64,000 bases of DNA from Paramecium tetraurelia (lineage: Eukaryota; Ciliophora; Oligohymenophorea; Peniculida; Parameciidae). This document shows positions 23,366 to 35,478 of the stretch, piece by piece. The number at the start of each line of letters is the position of its first letter. Position 1 is the first letter of the stretch. The position numbers and the translations under genes were made by a program. The stretch is from assembly GCF_000165425.1 (NCBI RefSeq), contig NW_001799619.1, positions 128,578 to 192,577 of the forward strand, in the 5' to 3' direction. A model generated the notes under the pieces. The model was given only the letters and a program-made list of their open reading frames with translations, did no database searches and was not told the origin of the DNA.

Positions 23366-24084
23366 ATGTGGAACTTCACACCTGCAAGTAAAATTTGTTA
23401 GGTTAAATCCTAAATGAAAGTATTAAATATTAATTACTCCTTAGTCCTATGACTAACATTTAAACAGCGTTAGAAATGCAAAATCTATTGTCAAAACTAA
23501 TAGTCCATATAAACCTTATTTTTTGTCAGTCTGCTCTAGACACTAAAATAAATATGAGTATGCTTTATTATTATTTACTTATGATTTAGAGGTAAAAAGA
23601 AATAAATCAATGCAATTCTATACTAATTAGCAAGATTGTTAATATTGATTTAAAATAAGGAGAATTAAATAAGTCAAAATTGAGATAAAAATTCAAATTG
23701 AATTCTAGCAGGTTATCAACTAGAAGAAGCCAAAATTTATCAATAGATTTCGAAAATATTGTAAATATATATAATTATTAAAGAAACTGTATGATAGGAT
23801 ATAATCAGCCAAAACTTCATATAATAAAAAGTAATAACTTAGGCATAGTTCTGAATACGAACGATATAGCAAAAATATTTCTTAAAATGCCAGTAATTAT
23901 TATTCTTTATTCAAATTTAGGAAGGTATTCAAATGCTAATATTTCAAATTAAACATTATCGAAGTCCTTTGAATCTAAATCTAGAAGGGTTAAAGATAGA
24001 TCCTCTTCTAATACTAACTAGCATCAATACTCAGATTATAGTAATAGCCATCCTGATAATTAAGTTATTTAATTTTTATTTTGA
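23366..24084 (+). CDS. Unrecognised basic Ser/Asn-rich protein
   Basis: About 206 residues; four introns of 25, 22, 23 and 28 nt leave an exact codon total of 207. The N terminus reads MWNFTPASKICQVKSQMKS; the middle LYDRIQSAKTSYNKKQ; the end is SSSNTNQHQYSDYSNSH. It is basic, hydrophilic and without a recognised domain. The intron density is high for its length. The exon joins are inferred from frame restoration. Function unknown. Confidence 0.6.
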
Positions 24085-24289
24085 TTTAAAAATGGCTTAT
24101 TAAATATATTGTTTATAGCATAGAATGGAAGTAGAAAGTCATTTGCATATGGAATTATAAAATGTTATAATATATCCTTCCTTAAAAAGAGAATGATGTA
24201 ATGAAATAAATTGTTTTGATAATTAAAATTAATAAAATTAAGTTCTGTTTTTTTTATCTAAAATGCATAAGAATTTAATAAATCTATAT

Positions 24290-25256
24290 TCAAAATTAAA
24301 AAGCTAATAATTTTTTGATACACCATAGTCTACAATTGCCATCTTGGTTTTCATCATAGAAATTAAGTAGGATGTGGATCTTTATTTATATTATCTAATT
24401 ATCTGTAAATGAACTAGAAAGAATTTGAGATATTGTTTCAAAAGTATCAAAATTGCAACAAAATTACTCGTTTTTACCATTTAATTTCAATTATATTTGT
24501 AGTTCTAAGTATTTTAAAGATATACTTTGCTCTTCTTTTATTTAAGATATCTATGAAAGATCTGAATGGTTAATTTCACATTAATTCTCGGTTTCTAATT
24601 CAGCCTCACTAACATGTTACTCTGGAATAAATTAATTTAATTATTCTTATGTTTATTTATCTTTTTCTTTAGTTTGTTCGATACTCATTTATTACTAAAC
24701 AATTTTGGCCTTTATTTCGTTAGTTGTTGTATTTTCTAGTTTTAATTTTAATTTTTCAGCCTTTTTAGAAATTTTAGTAATTTTTTTCTTTGTTTGTACA
24801 TAATGAGAAATAAGAGTTGCTGTTTCATTATTTTTTTCAAGGGATTTAACTCTAAAATAGATTTTTTTCGTCTATTAGTAAATGTACTTGATGATAAATA
24901 ATAACTACAAATAAATTTGTATTATATTGAGTGTTTTTGGTAGTAGATAGCTAGTTTAATTATAAATTTACTTGAAATTTTACATTATAACTGATATCCC
25001 AAAGAATAATGAAGAAATTATATTAAGTTTATTCTTCCAATCTATTAAGAATAATATTAATATTCCAACTGCCAAATTTATCATCTAGATAGATATCAGA
25101 ATCAATTACTTTATTAGTGGGAAATATTGAAGCTAGTGAAGGATGTTACATCATCAAGTTAGAATCATTAAATTCAAAGGGTTGATTTTCATATATTTGT
25201 AATAGTGAATTCAAAGTGAGTATTGAAACAACGATTCTACTGGATGAGTGAGACAT
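24290..25256 (-). CDS. Unrecognised protein with coiled-coil centre
   Basis: About 310-316 residues from ATG 25256 to TGA 24290-24292. The N-terminal half (YLDDKFGSWNINIILNRLEE) looks like a beta-rich globular domain. A Lys/Gln/Glu coiled-coil region follows (KKITKISKKAEKLKLKLEN). The C terminus contains FYDENQDGNCRLWCIKKLLA. One intron is needed; both 37 nt and an unusually short 16 nt solution restore the frame. No family recognised. Confidence 0.6.
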
Positions 25257-25427
25257 TAATTAAATAATATAAGTATTGAGAACCAATTATTAGAAATTTG
25301 AGATTTATCGAATTAAATCAATAAAATAATAAAATGAATCAAAGAGTTTGTTTGCATGAACACGAACCCCCCATAAAATCATTGTTTAATTTTTCATCCT
25401 TTATAATAATATTGTTTTATATGTGCG

Positions 25428-26785
25428 TCAAAAATTTAGTATTATAAACAAAAAGTACAATATATTTGCATATCTATTGGCAATTGATTAAGAAGCTAAT
25501 TTTGCACAAGGCTAATTATTTGGCCAATAAACATCGTCAATCAGAACCACTTAATCTTCATCTCCTTTATTTCTTTGTTGAGCCTCTATCCATTTATTTA
25601 AAGTTTAGGATATGGTTTTGCCAGATTTCTCAGGGATTGACCAATTGATAGAAAACGAGGCAGAATTCAGAAAAAGGCTAAAAACAAATTTTAATAAAAT
25701 CTAAGAATACCAATTAGAGATACAACTTGGAGCAAATGATCCCATTCTCCTATTCGCTGATGTTTTGTTCTTGATTGTTGATTAAAATTAAGAGTAAGCA
25801 AAGTCAATATAATCTTTCTCAATAGTCGAACAGTAACTTAAAGTCCTATCTTTGATGCATTCTATTTTTAAATAATCTTATAAGAACGCAGCATCATACA
25901 AAGATTAAATTATAAAGACAGGTTTAGTAATATGGTTTAACAAATTTTAAAAATAAAAACACTTCCAGCTTTAATTTGGATAATTTTTAGCGCAACTGTC
26001 AATAGGAACTTCAGATTCAACATTAACTACGTAGTTCATTATTTTTAAGGATTATTTTAGCAATTCACTCCCATCTATAGAGTGCATATCAATAAGTATT
26101 CCAGAATCCGCAATACAAAGTAAAGACACACTGATTGGTATCATTTAAGTAATATGTTAGGACCATTATAAAGCAGCGACTGCCCCAATTGAGCATCCAG
26201 ACAAAATAATAACTTCAGAACTTTACAATTGAGTACTATACTTTGCAATAACACTTTTGATAATTAATTCACCACGAAAATAGATCTGCTTTTATTAGTA
26301 ATTAACAACGTCTTATCTATAGCCTTAATGACCTAAAATAATCAACAAATTTTCTTAACCAGTCCCATCGCAAGAATTTATATATATGATGTTCCAATTA
26401 TAAAAGTTGATATTTTAACTTTAATTTTAAGATAATAAACCATCGAAATCAAATGACAGAGCTCTATTCAATGAACTTCCATATTATGTCCCCTGTCTTA
26501 ATAGGAGTAAAATTTACTTAATAATCGCATTTCTAAAATATTCATCTTCACTGCTGCCTAATATAAGACTATATTATATAAATATGTTAATACTCTCCTC
26601 CTTCAAAATGGATCAAAAACTTATTTTTACCTTCCATGTATCCTTTCTGAAAATAAAAGGACTAGAATATCTAATAAAAGCCTTACACCTAGTGATCCAT
26701 CAAGACATAATGCTTGATCATTATTTACATATTGTAATTCAAGCGAATAACAGCATTACAGTAACATTACACCCATGAAAAACAT
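25428..26785 (-). CDS. Pectin-acetylesterase/Notum-type hydrolase, catalytic His replaced
   Basis: 419 residues; introns of 25, 25, 21 and 27 nt give exactly 420 codons. The family (alpha/beta-hydrolase; Notum removes palmitoleate from Wnt, plant members deacetylate pectin) is shown by CLDGS, FYFQKG, FLIHFEGG, WNIIYINSCDGTG, IYFRGELI, the serine motif SGCSIGAVAAL, and the aspartate in QSLYDAAFL. Where animal Notum has PACLSHE with the catalytic histidine, this protein has FAPSCISNWYS, so His is Asn. An N-terminal signal (MFFMGVMLLQCCYS) and a hydrophobic C-terminal tail (YANILYFLFIILNF) suggest a secreted, possibly GPI-anchored protein. Enzyme activity is therefore doubtful. Confidence 0.85.
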
Positions 26786-26864
26786 TAATTAATTTAATTA
26801 AATTATACGCGTAATTTATTTATCTGATTGTTGTATCTTTAAAATAGATTTACATTCATTAAGC

Positions 26865-27188
26865 ATGACACTCAAAAATAAAATCAGTTATAAAGTTAAG
26901 TTCAAGGAATCTTTCGCAGATAATGTTACTAAATATTCATACATAATTAGCTTCTTAATTTTATTTCAATCTTTAGTGTCTAAACTTGAATTATTAAAGC
27001 CTTCTAATTTCAATTTAATTATTTAAGTTGGATTTACATTCCAATATATTGATTGATCTATTCAGATTTCTAAATAAATTGTTATACAAGAAAGAGACTT
27101 ATCTAAGCTCTTAAGGATTATTAAATGGAAAATATAGATTTTATACTAGCATCAAAATATTCTTAATTTAGATGAGAGATTATAATGA
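26865..27188 (+). CDS. Possible small basic protein
   Basis: ATG at 26865 opens MTLKNKISYKVKFKESFADN; after a proposed 39-nt intron the frame continues ISKQIVIQERDLSKLLRII and ends NLDERLQ at TGA 27186-27188, 94 residues in all. Without the intron a TGA interrupts the same frame, so a decaying gene is the alternative. The start lies 79 bp from the divergent hydrolase start. Function unknown. Confidence 0.4.
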
Positions 27189-27616
27189 TCTTATAAAAAT
27201 TATCTTTTATTATAATAATATTAAATAAATTATCCATCATAATCGGTATTGATCTTGGCTATGATTAATTATAAATCATTTTTGTCTAGTGTTTTATTAT
27301 ATCATTTAATTATATAAATTTGTTAAAGCCTTCAATTAATTCAGTTTTAATAAATACATTTTCTTATTTTAATATTTGATGTAATCTTCAATTTTGAACA
27401 ATAAGATGAATATGATAGCTATGTGATGGGAATAGGGATGAGAAATCAAATTTAGAATCACGATATCAAAACATAAAATTGATATCTCACGTTTCTAGCT
27501 GTGTATTTATAGTGTTATTAGAATATATATAAGTGATAAAACTTTTAATTATGATGAATAAGCATAGCTAGCAATAACGATTAAATTTGCAATTTTAATG
27601 TACATAATTCATCCAT
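27189..27616. other. No gene recognised
   Basis: About 430 bp of AT-rich sequence with TGA in all frames at short intervals. Part of it (ttaaagccttc near 27323) resembles a stretch at about 26996 inside the preceding small frame, so it may be a diverged remnant. No RNA gene or repeat array is evident. Confidence 0.3.
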
Positions 27617-27854
27617 TCATCTTAATCTTCTAGCTTCTCTTTCGCATTCCATAAGCTCTAAGGTGTCTCCCTTTCTAACTGGACCCATAACATTTCTAAT
27701 TAATGTTCTTTATTATCCAACCAATTAAACTTTAACTTATGTAATACCACCTCTAGATCCTATACAATTTATTATAAATTTTGTTACCTGTTCTTCCGAT
27801 AATTTCAATAACAGTTGCTCTAGTTCCTTCAACTCTGTCTTTAGTGGAGTCCAT
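27617..27854 (-). CDS. RPS28: Small ribosomal subunit protein eS28
   Basis: 69 residues, exactly the family length, with one 28-nt intron at 27760-27787. The sequence [20 protein letters not shown] continues with [33 protein letters not shown] and ends [10 protein letters not shown], nearly identical to the conserved core of eukaryotic eS28. It binds near the mRNA exit channel of the 40S subunit. The start is confirmed by alignment of the whole short protein to the family. This gene anchors both the genetic code (TAA and TAG for Gln in KVQLVGQQ) and the intron size. Confidence 0.98.
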
Positions 27855-28058
27855 AGTTTTGTTTGTTAATTTTTAATTAAATGATTTTAGAATTTATGAT
27901 CAAATGCATTCATTATATATTAATTATATAAGAATTAAAAAAAGAGTTGGAAATGGATCAACAGAATGTAATCTCCAAAATGAAGAGGAAATTTCTAATT
28001 ATTTCTTATATTTTAATGAGACTTGCAGACTTATATTTTAAGATTTAATTTATTAAAA

Positions 28059-28950
28059 ATGTCAGAAACTTCAATTTCTCCACTTGACTTCTATGAGCTT
28101 AAACACGTTAGAACTATAAAAGATAACACATAAGCCCAAAGGATTCAAAAGAAAAAAACTCTATTGTATTAGAATAAAGAGATGTTAGAAAAGGAATATT
28201 AGATTTTAAATCAAAGCTGCAATTGTTCTGACTGTGGCAAAGGCAGCAAATATTTCGAGATCATTAAAAAACAATATCCTTTTAAGGAATCAAGGTATTA
28301 GTATATAAAATCAAAAGATGGCAGAAACGAAAAAGAATATTAAAGAGATTTAAAGCTGTAATTAACGCAATAATCTTCATCCTCACATATAAAATGGAAG
28401 CAATTAAGAAGTTCAGAAAGAGAATGCATCTTCTAAAGGCTGTTCGAAATTTGACAACTCTAAGAAAGCCTTAGCCAATTGTTCCAGCCCATTTACAACC
28501 TCAACCTGTCCTTCTAATTCCTTAATCACATCAGTCACAAAGGTACCATAATTATTAAATCCTTAAAGAGTAAAAACAGCTTCTGATTTTCATGATCCTT
28601 TCTATCCTTAAATTTTAAGTCATGGTAAAGAGCCAAGAAAAAGTCAAATAACCTAGTATATGACAAAAATGTTAAAAGATACCAATCCCAAATTAGAAGT
28701 TTATCTTAAACCTTTGAGCATTTTTAATCGTAAGTCATTTCAGTCATCAAATGCTAAATCGATAACCTAAACTTCATTTTCGCCTCATACTCACTCTCAT
28801 TTTTAATCAGGTTTATTACCGCAAAGTCATTTTCATAAAGACTCAATTAAATAAATTAGCAAAGATTACTACAAATTGAACAATAAAGATCTATTAAAAC
28901 TAATAGATTCGATGAAAGTTAAACATAGGTTGATTAAATGTAAAAAATGA
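28059..28950 (+). CDS. Unrecognised hydrophilic protein
   Basis: 287 residues; one 28-nt intron gives exactly 288 codons. It begins MSETSISPLDFYELKHVRTI and contains CNCSDCGKGSKYFE near residue 55, a cysteine cluster that could bind a metal but matches no finger I know. The second half is Ser/Pro/His-rich (SFSPHTHSHFQSGLLPQ) and ends in KHRLIKCKK. Probably a ciliate-specific protein; function unknown. Confidence 0.65.
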
Positions 28951-28992
28951 TTATAAGATAAAATATTTGTTAAGTTGATTATTTTAATTCAA

Positions 28993-29239
28993 ATGGAGAT
29001 CCTTTCAATTGGTGGTCAAGGTTTCCTTCATGTTGAATATATTTTATATTAATTGGATATTGAAAATATTTTAATTAATAGTTAGTAATTTTCTAATTTA
29101 AGAAATAGTACAGTGTTTAGAAAATATAAGAATAAATATAATTAATCAAAATAGGATACCAATCTCAGGCTTAATGATTCCATCATAAAAGCAAAAATAC
29201 TAAAATTTTAAAGTGTTTTTATTCACATTTTCATTGTAA
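28993..29239 (+). CDS. Possible short coding region, 3' end unresolved
   Basis: ATG at 28993 opens MEILSIGGQGFLHVEYILYQ and the frame stays open across 29239 into the convergent RecA-like gene, where it is antisense. A 22-nt intron (near 29085-29106) gives an alternative continuation. Neither has a stop before the overlap. It may be real with a missed intron, or chance. Confidence 0.25.
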
Positions 29240-30095
29240 TCATATTTGGTTTCTACCATTCTCTATATACTCAGCTGGGCTTACCATATACATTACCAAG
29301 GATTATTTAATATAGTTTTTTAAAAGATTTTATCTTGACTTATAAATTCTACCTACTTAAATTATTATATTACAATCCTAAGTTGAATTATAACTAGTGT
29401 AATTTTCTCTCATTTTTGCAATTGATGAGATAACTATTTAGACTCCCTTCTTTTCTTTGAGTAAGGCCAAGAGCTATTGAAGTTCTTGCAATTAATTTTC
29501 AATTACATTCATCTGTGCTGTTTGATATAGTAGAGAACTCAGTCCATCAATTATTATTAAATTATAATCTATTAATCATAGTTGTATTATTACGTTATTC
29601 TTGACTCTCTATTAGAATGGAGAGTAATATAAATAATTCTTTAGGTTATCTCATTTTGATTACTTTAAATTTTTAGTTTGAATATTCTTCATGAATGCTA
29701 ATATAGAGAATTGGGATATTTTTTTAAGACATAGTCTCAGCCATGTCTCTTAATATTTGGGACTTAAAACTTAGTGAGGGTCCAATTATTTCTAAAGTCC
29801 AAGCTGCTGGCATTAAGTAGTCATTTAATTATTTAAACTTGGTGAATTCTAACGGAATAGGTTATGCAGGTTTCTACAGTTGATTGATTTCAAGATTCTT
29901 CTTCTTTGTGATTAGATGATATAAATAATCTTTCTCTTGATATAAGATATCTGATGTTTGTGTGTCCAGAAAAAGCTTTTTATCAAACAGAGCTAGTTAC
30001 TAATCTAATCATAAATGAGTAAAATTACAATTTGAAGCCCCAATTCTATTTAATATAGATTCTAGGGTTTAGAAATTAAATCCGTCTTAATCCAT
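29240..30095 (-). CDS. Divergent RecA/Rad51-family ATPase
   Basis: 268 residues; introns of 24 and 25 nt give exactly 269 codons. A helical N terminus (MDQDGFNFQTLESILNRIGA) precedes a RecA-like core: Walker A GPSLSFKSQ (G-x5-K-S) near residue 115, followed by ILRDMAETMSQKNIPILYIS, and a Walker B-like YNLIIIDGLSSLL. Downstream LLALLKEKKGVQIVISSIAK fits the strand after Walker B in Rad51 paralogues. The Walker A is unusual (LSF instead of the common GTG/SGK context). It is smaller than Rad51 and most like Rad51 paralogues (XRCC2/RAD51D type). A role in homologous recombination is inferred. Confidence 0.55.
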
Positions 30096-30124
30096 TAATT
30101 ATTAACGAATTTATTTAGTAAAAA

Positions 30125-31078
30125 ATGGATCAAGTTTGCCAATTACTCAGAAATCAGACCAGAAATATTTAGAACATAGAAGGAAACAAAGAATCACTTT
30201 CATATAGAAGAATTAACTCCCCTGGACTTCCTAATTCATCTCTGAGGTCAAGCTGCAAGGGAGATAAAAAACGATTAGAAATTGGATTGATCACTGATAG
30301 AAAATTAAGTGAAAGTCCAAATTTCGATAGGATGTTTTCAACTGGAAAGTTTAAATTATAATAGTAGAAGAATAGTGTAGTTGACATTCCATAACCTTAA
30401 TCTAAAGTTCCAAAGATGGAACCTCCGGTGAAGAGAAATTTGAGAATGATTGAAAAGCTGGAATCCGATAAGCTTTGTTTAAAGATATATATATCTGAGG
30501 AAGATTAAAATTAATTAATATTCACAGGGATTAGTAAAGAGAAACTGCAATCGCCCAAATAAAATAAAAAGGCATTAATCAAAAATTTGCAATAGTTATT
30601 TTAGAAAGGCATCAAAGATTAAAACAAATACATGAAATTAGAATCTTTAGAGAAGCATGTAAACCTTGAGAATCCACAATACTATGGACTCTTAAAAAAC
30701 AATAATAACAATTCTAGCGAGAGAGTTATTACTCAAAATAATGAAAGCAAATCAAATTTAGATAGATCACTATCTATTTCGACCATATAGGAATACAAAT
30801 CGAATACATCCAGCAAAATTAATAAGGACATCGAACCTTTAGAATTTGGAACAAACAAATCAAAAAATTAGTATTAAACTCATTCAAACTCGAAATTTTA
30901 AAAGGCATAACCATTTGGGACATATAATTTAACAATAAATTTGAAACAGAAATAGAAAGACTGCAAAACATCATCTTAAAATAAAAAGGGACCTTCCCCT
31001 TCTTTCTCATAATAACGAAATTCCCAATAAAAATGTATAAATAAAATGAAATCAAATGCAAAATCATTACATGTATGA
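30125..31078 (+). CDS. Unrecognised disordered protein
   Basis: 317 residues in one intronless frame. It starts MDQVCQLLRNQTRNIQNIEG 29 bp from the divergent RecA-like start. The protein is rich in Lys, Ser, Asn and Gln, with segments such as RRINSPGLPNSSLRSSCKGD, EKHVNLENPQYYGLLKNNNN and a basic C terminus NKMKSNAKSLHV. No domain is visible; it is probably largely unstructured. Function unknown. Confidence 0.7.
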
Positions 31079-31217
31079 GTGTCACTCTTGATAGAATGAA
31101 GTTCATTTTTCAATCATTTACATATTAATTATTTAATTTTATAATTTACTTTTAGTAATGATTACTTAAATGCCAAATTACTTTTGAGTATTATTTATAA
31201 ATCAAAGATCTAATCAA

Positions 31218-32354
<1,137 letters not shown>

Positions 32355-32370
32355 ATATTTTATATTTATT

Positions 32371-32877
32371 ATGTTAGCCTAGAATAAATTTGATTTTGAT
32401 ACAAAAAGTGAATTTAGTGAAATATTGAAACATTTTTCTCAATTTCCTGTAAATTAGAGAAATTTTAATGCAGTTGTATAAAATTTCTTGTCTTAAATTT
32501 TGATAAAATGTTATATAAAAGTCACATTTGAGCTTAGCTATTCTATTCTGAGCATTATTATATTTAAATAGGTGTGAATTATATAAGTAGGTGAAATAGG
32601 TAAAAGTTTCTTTTGCGTAATCTATTGATATTAGTAAAGATATAATTATATTTTAAATTGCAATATGAAATTAGAATAAGTTAGAAGGTTTGACATCATG
32701 AATGAAGTTTGTTTACTAATAAAATGAGACGAAATCTTTTTAAGATATTTTATAAAAAGTAAAAAAGGTTTAAATATATTTATAAATGTTTATTAGAAAA
32801 AGTCCATTATTTCTAGATTAGATATTGAAATACTTTAAAGAAATATATAGATCATCTAATTATGCAAGCTGAAGTGA
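32371..32877 (+). CDS. Small unrecognised protein, exon joins uncertain
   Basis: ATG 32371 starts MLAQNKFDFDTKSEFSEIL, with HFSQFPVNQRNFNAVVQNFL following. Further protein-like stretches (KLEQVRRFDIMNETKSFQDI across a 22-nt intron) lead to a TGA near 32870-32877. Two to four short introns are needed and not all could be placed. The presence of a gene is likely; the exact protein is not established. Its ATG is 16 bp from the ATG of the Aurora-like kinase on the other strand. Confidence 0.45.
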
Positions 32878-32912
32878 ATAAATATTAAATTATAATAATA
32901 TATTATACATTT

Positions 32913-35249
32913 TCATTTTTTCACCTATTCAGGCTTTTCCTTTTTCTTAAAAGTGATTTCATTAATGATAGCATATTTAAGAGGATCTTAGTCGAATGAC
33001 TAAAACCATTCAGATATATCCTCTGTACCTACTCTGTAGCATGAGCCTAATTAAATGCTATAGTTGATCAGATTTCTCCATCTTTCATTGCATGATATTT
33101 TATAGATATCACATACAACTATTAAGGTTTACCTGCATCTAGATAAACTCACATTCATTCTTCTTGCATCACTCAGAAATCCTACTCCCTTTTTTGGGTT
33201 TTTTTGATTTTCGCTAATAAACTTGGATCTAACACTCGAAAAGATGATGACATCTTTTTCTCTTCCTTAGAACCCATCCACTGTTTTAACTTCAACGTTT
33301 TCTTCATTCATTTTTTTTAATTATTTAGATATCAACCACACTTACTGACTGTAAGGACTTACAATACCTAAATTATTCATATTAAAAGTAGGAAATTTAT
33401 TTTTCATATCCTTATATAGCTCAGTCACTACTTTAGCTTCCATCTCATTGCAATAGGAATTTCTAGTGAAATTCTCATAACCTTTAACATGTAACACAAC
33501 AACAGGACTGTATGTATAATAATCATAAAACTTTGGTGTTCCTATCAATCTTTCCAAATATTCATAATCATTTAATTCACTACCATAAAATGTTGTCGAA
33601 ATGAATTTAGAGATTTTAGCATGCATACGATATTAGGTCTATTATAAAGATTAAAACATACTTTTAGTAGATGGACATTTGCTCCTTGTTTTTACAATCT
33701 CTCAAATAAGCTTTAGTCATATTTGTATTTTCCACAGATAGAACTAAATATAGTGGCAGGTAATTAATTAGGATCACCAATTAAAATTAATCTTCTGCAC
33801 CCATATTGCAAAGGTATCAATGTTGAGATTTCCACTGCTTAAGCTGCTTCATCTATAATGACTGTGTCAAATTTAAGCTCGGATAATGCAAGCACATTAG
33901 AACCACTTGACGACAGAGTTCCAAATATTACTTTAGCTTAATTTAGAATTTCTTTTTTCACTTTGTCTGTATCTTAATTTTATTATTCATACACTCTTTA
34001 TTAAACCAAACATTCTAAGGAAACCTTAGATAAGGTGGGGTCAAAATTTTCACCTATTCTTACTATTGGGACATCAGCTCTCTGACCAGTATCATCCAAA
34101 AGTCCTTCTTCAAGTACTTTCCTAATTATTTCATCTACAGAGGCATTTGAAGGACCACATACTAAAATCTTATTAGGAATTTTTGCTTAAGAATAATCAC
34201 TTTTGTAGATTGGTTATGGCTTCTCTTTCTAGAAATCTGAAAGTCTATTAGTAAAATAATTTGATATATCCTATTCTACATCATCAAAGATATGATCTCT
34301 CCAATCATCGTAATCTAAAGATTTCCAAGGTTATGGATATTCTTGATTAAATTCCTATTCTATTTCCAAGCTTGTTTTTTAGACCAAATTTAATTCAGGT
34401 CTTTCTTATTTAGATTGCAATAACACACTCAGAGTGCCAAGAACCGTTTTAGTCTTACCTGTACCTGGAGGTCCTTAGATTAAAGTGATTCCATGTGTTT
34501 TTAATGTTTACTATATTGCTTCATATTGACTCGAATTATAAATAGAGTGCAATTTTTAATCAAGTTTATATGGGATTGTGAAATAAGAGTTCACTTTTGG
34601 TTGAGCTTCTAAGGACAAAAGAATTGATTTAAGCATCAACTCACCAAATTTATGAAGTGCTCTAAATTCCCTTTCTAATGTTGATAAACCAGTCACCTTT
34701 CTAATAAAAAAGTTTTTGAGAGATTTTTGGTTAGGATTTTATTAATTTATTATCATGTTTTTTTCAAATAGAGCTGCAATTGGTTCAAAGTTATTCTAAA
34801 CATTTACTCGTATAATATCTTAATTATTTTCTATAAGTCCCAATAAACATTGATCACCTTATTTATAAGGGCTGCATGATATTAAGATTAGATCTCTAAA
34901 ATTTAATTGATCTTTTTATCCAATTAGTTAGAAATCTAATTTGGTGAATTCATCTTTTTTATGCTTATCAAACTTATATTCTACATCAGGGTATGTCTAA
35001 AAAATTGTGAATATCAAATACTTCTGTTTGGAATGATTTAACAATGTTTGCTTTTACTTCTTCATAGAAAAGGGGTTTCCAAATCTTTTAATATTCACTT
35101 TCATCGCCAAATGAAATTGGTATTTTACACAAATAATCAGACTCAATTTATTCATCTTTGGGCACTTCCAGTTGATTAAGCTTTGATGACTCTAATATTT
35201 TATTGAAATCTAGTTCCAAAATAAAATGCTAAAATTTATGCAAGTCCAT
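32913..35249 (-). CDS. Sen1/senataxin-like superfamily 1 helicase
   Basis: 762 residues; introns of 25 and 23 nt give exactly 763 codons. Helicase motifs in order: motif [15 protein letters not shown], Ia [18 protein letters not shown], motif [16 protein letters not shown], motif [16 protein letters not shown], then QSLFERL, motif [14 protein letters not shown], motif [16 protein letters not shown] and motif [13 protein letters not shown]. This is the UPF1-like subfamily, closest to Sen1/senataxin, which resolves R-loops and takes part in transcription termination; the long N-terminal region of yeast Sen1 is absent. The first 210 residues form the usual 1A-preceding region. The start is chosen at MDLHKFQHFILELD. 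Confidence 0.92.
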
Positions 35250-35478
35250 GAATATTAAATAATTTTATTTCTTTCTTAATATAAGTTTTTGAAAATAAAG
35301 AAAGAGTAATTTATCATATAAAATTCCAATATTCTTGTGATTAGATATATATATTTTATATTCATACTCTCTATCTAGTCAATAATACCATATAATTTTA
35401 AATTAAATAAAAATGAATATATTATGAATAAGTTATTTCTTCTCAAAGTTATTAATATTTTTGCTTTATAATTTATAA

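Noticed and set aside
25620-26778. Long plus-strand frame beginning MVLPDFSGIDQL and continuing to 26778
   Set aside because: The minus strand of the same bases encodes a Notum/PAE-family protein with conserved motifs and consistent introns; the plus frame is its shadow.
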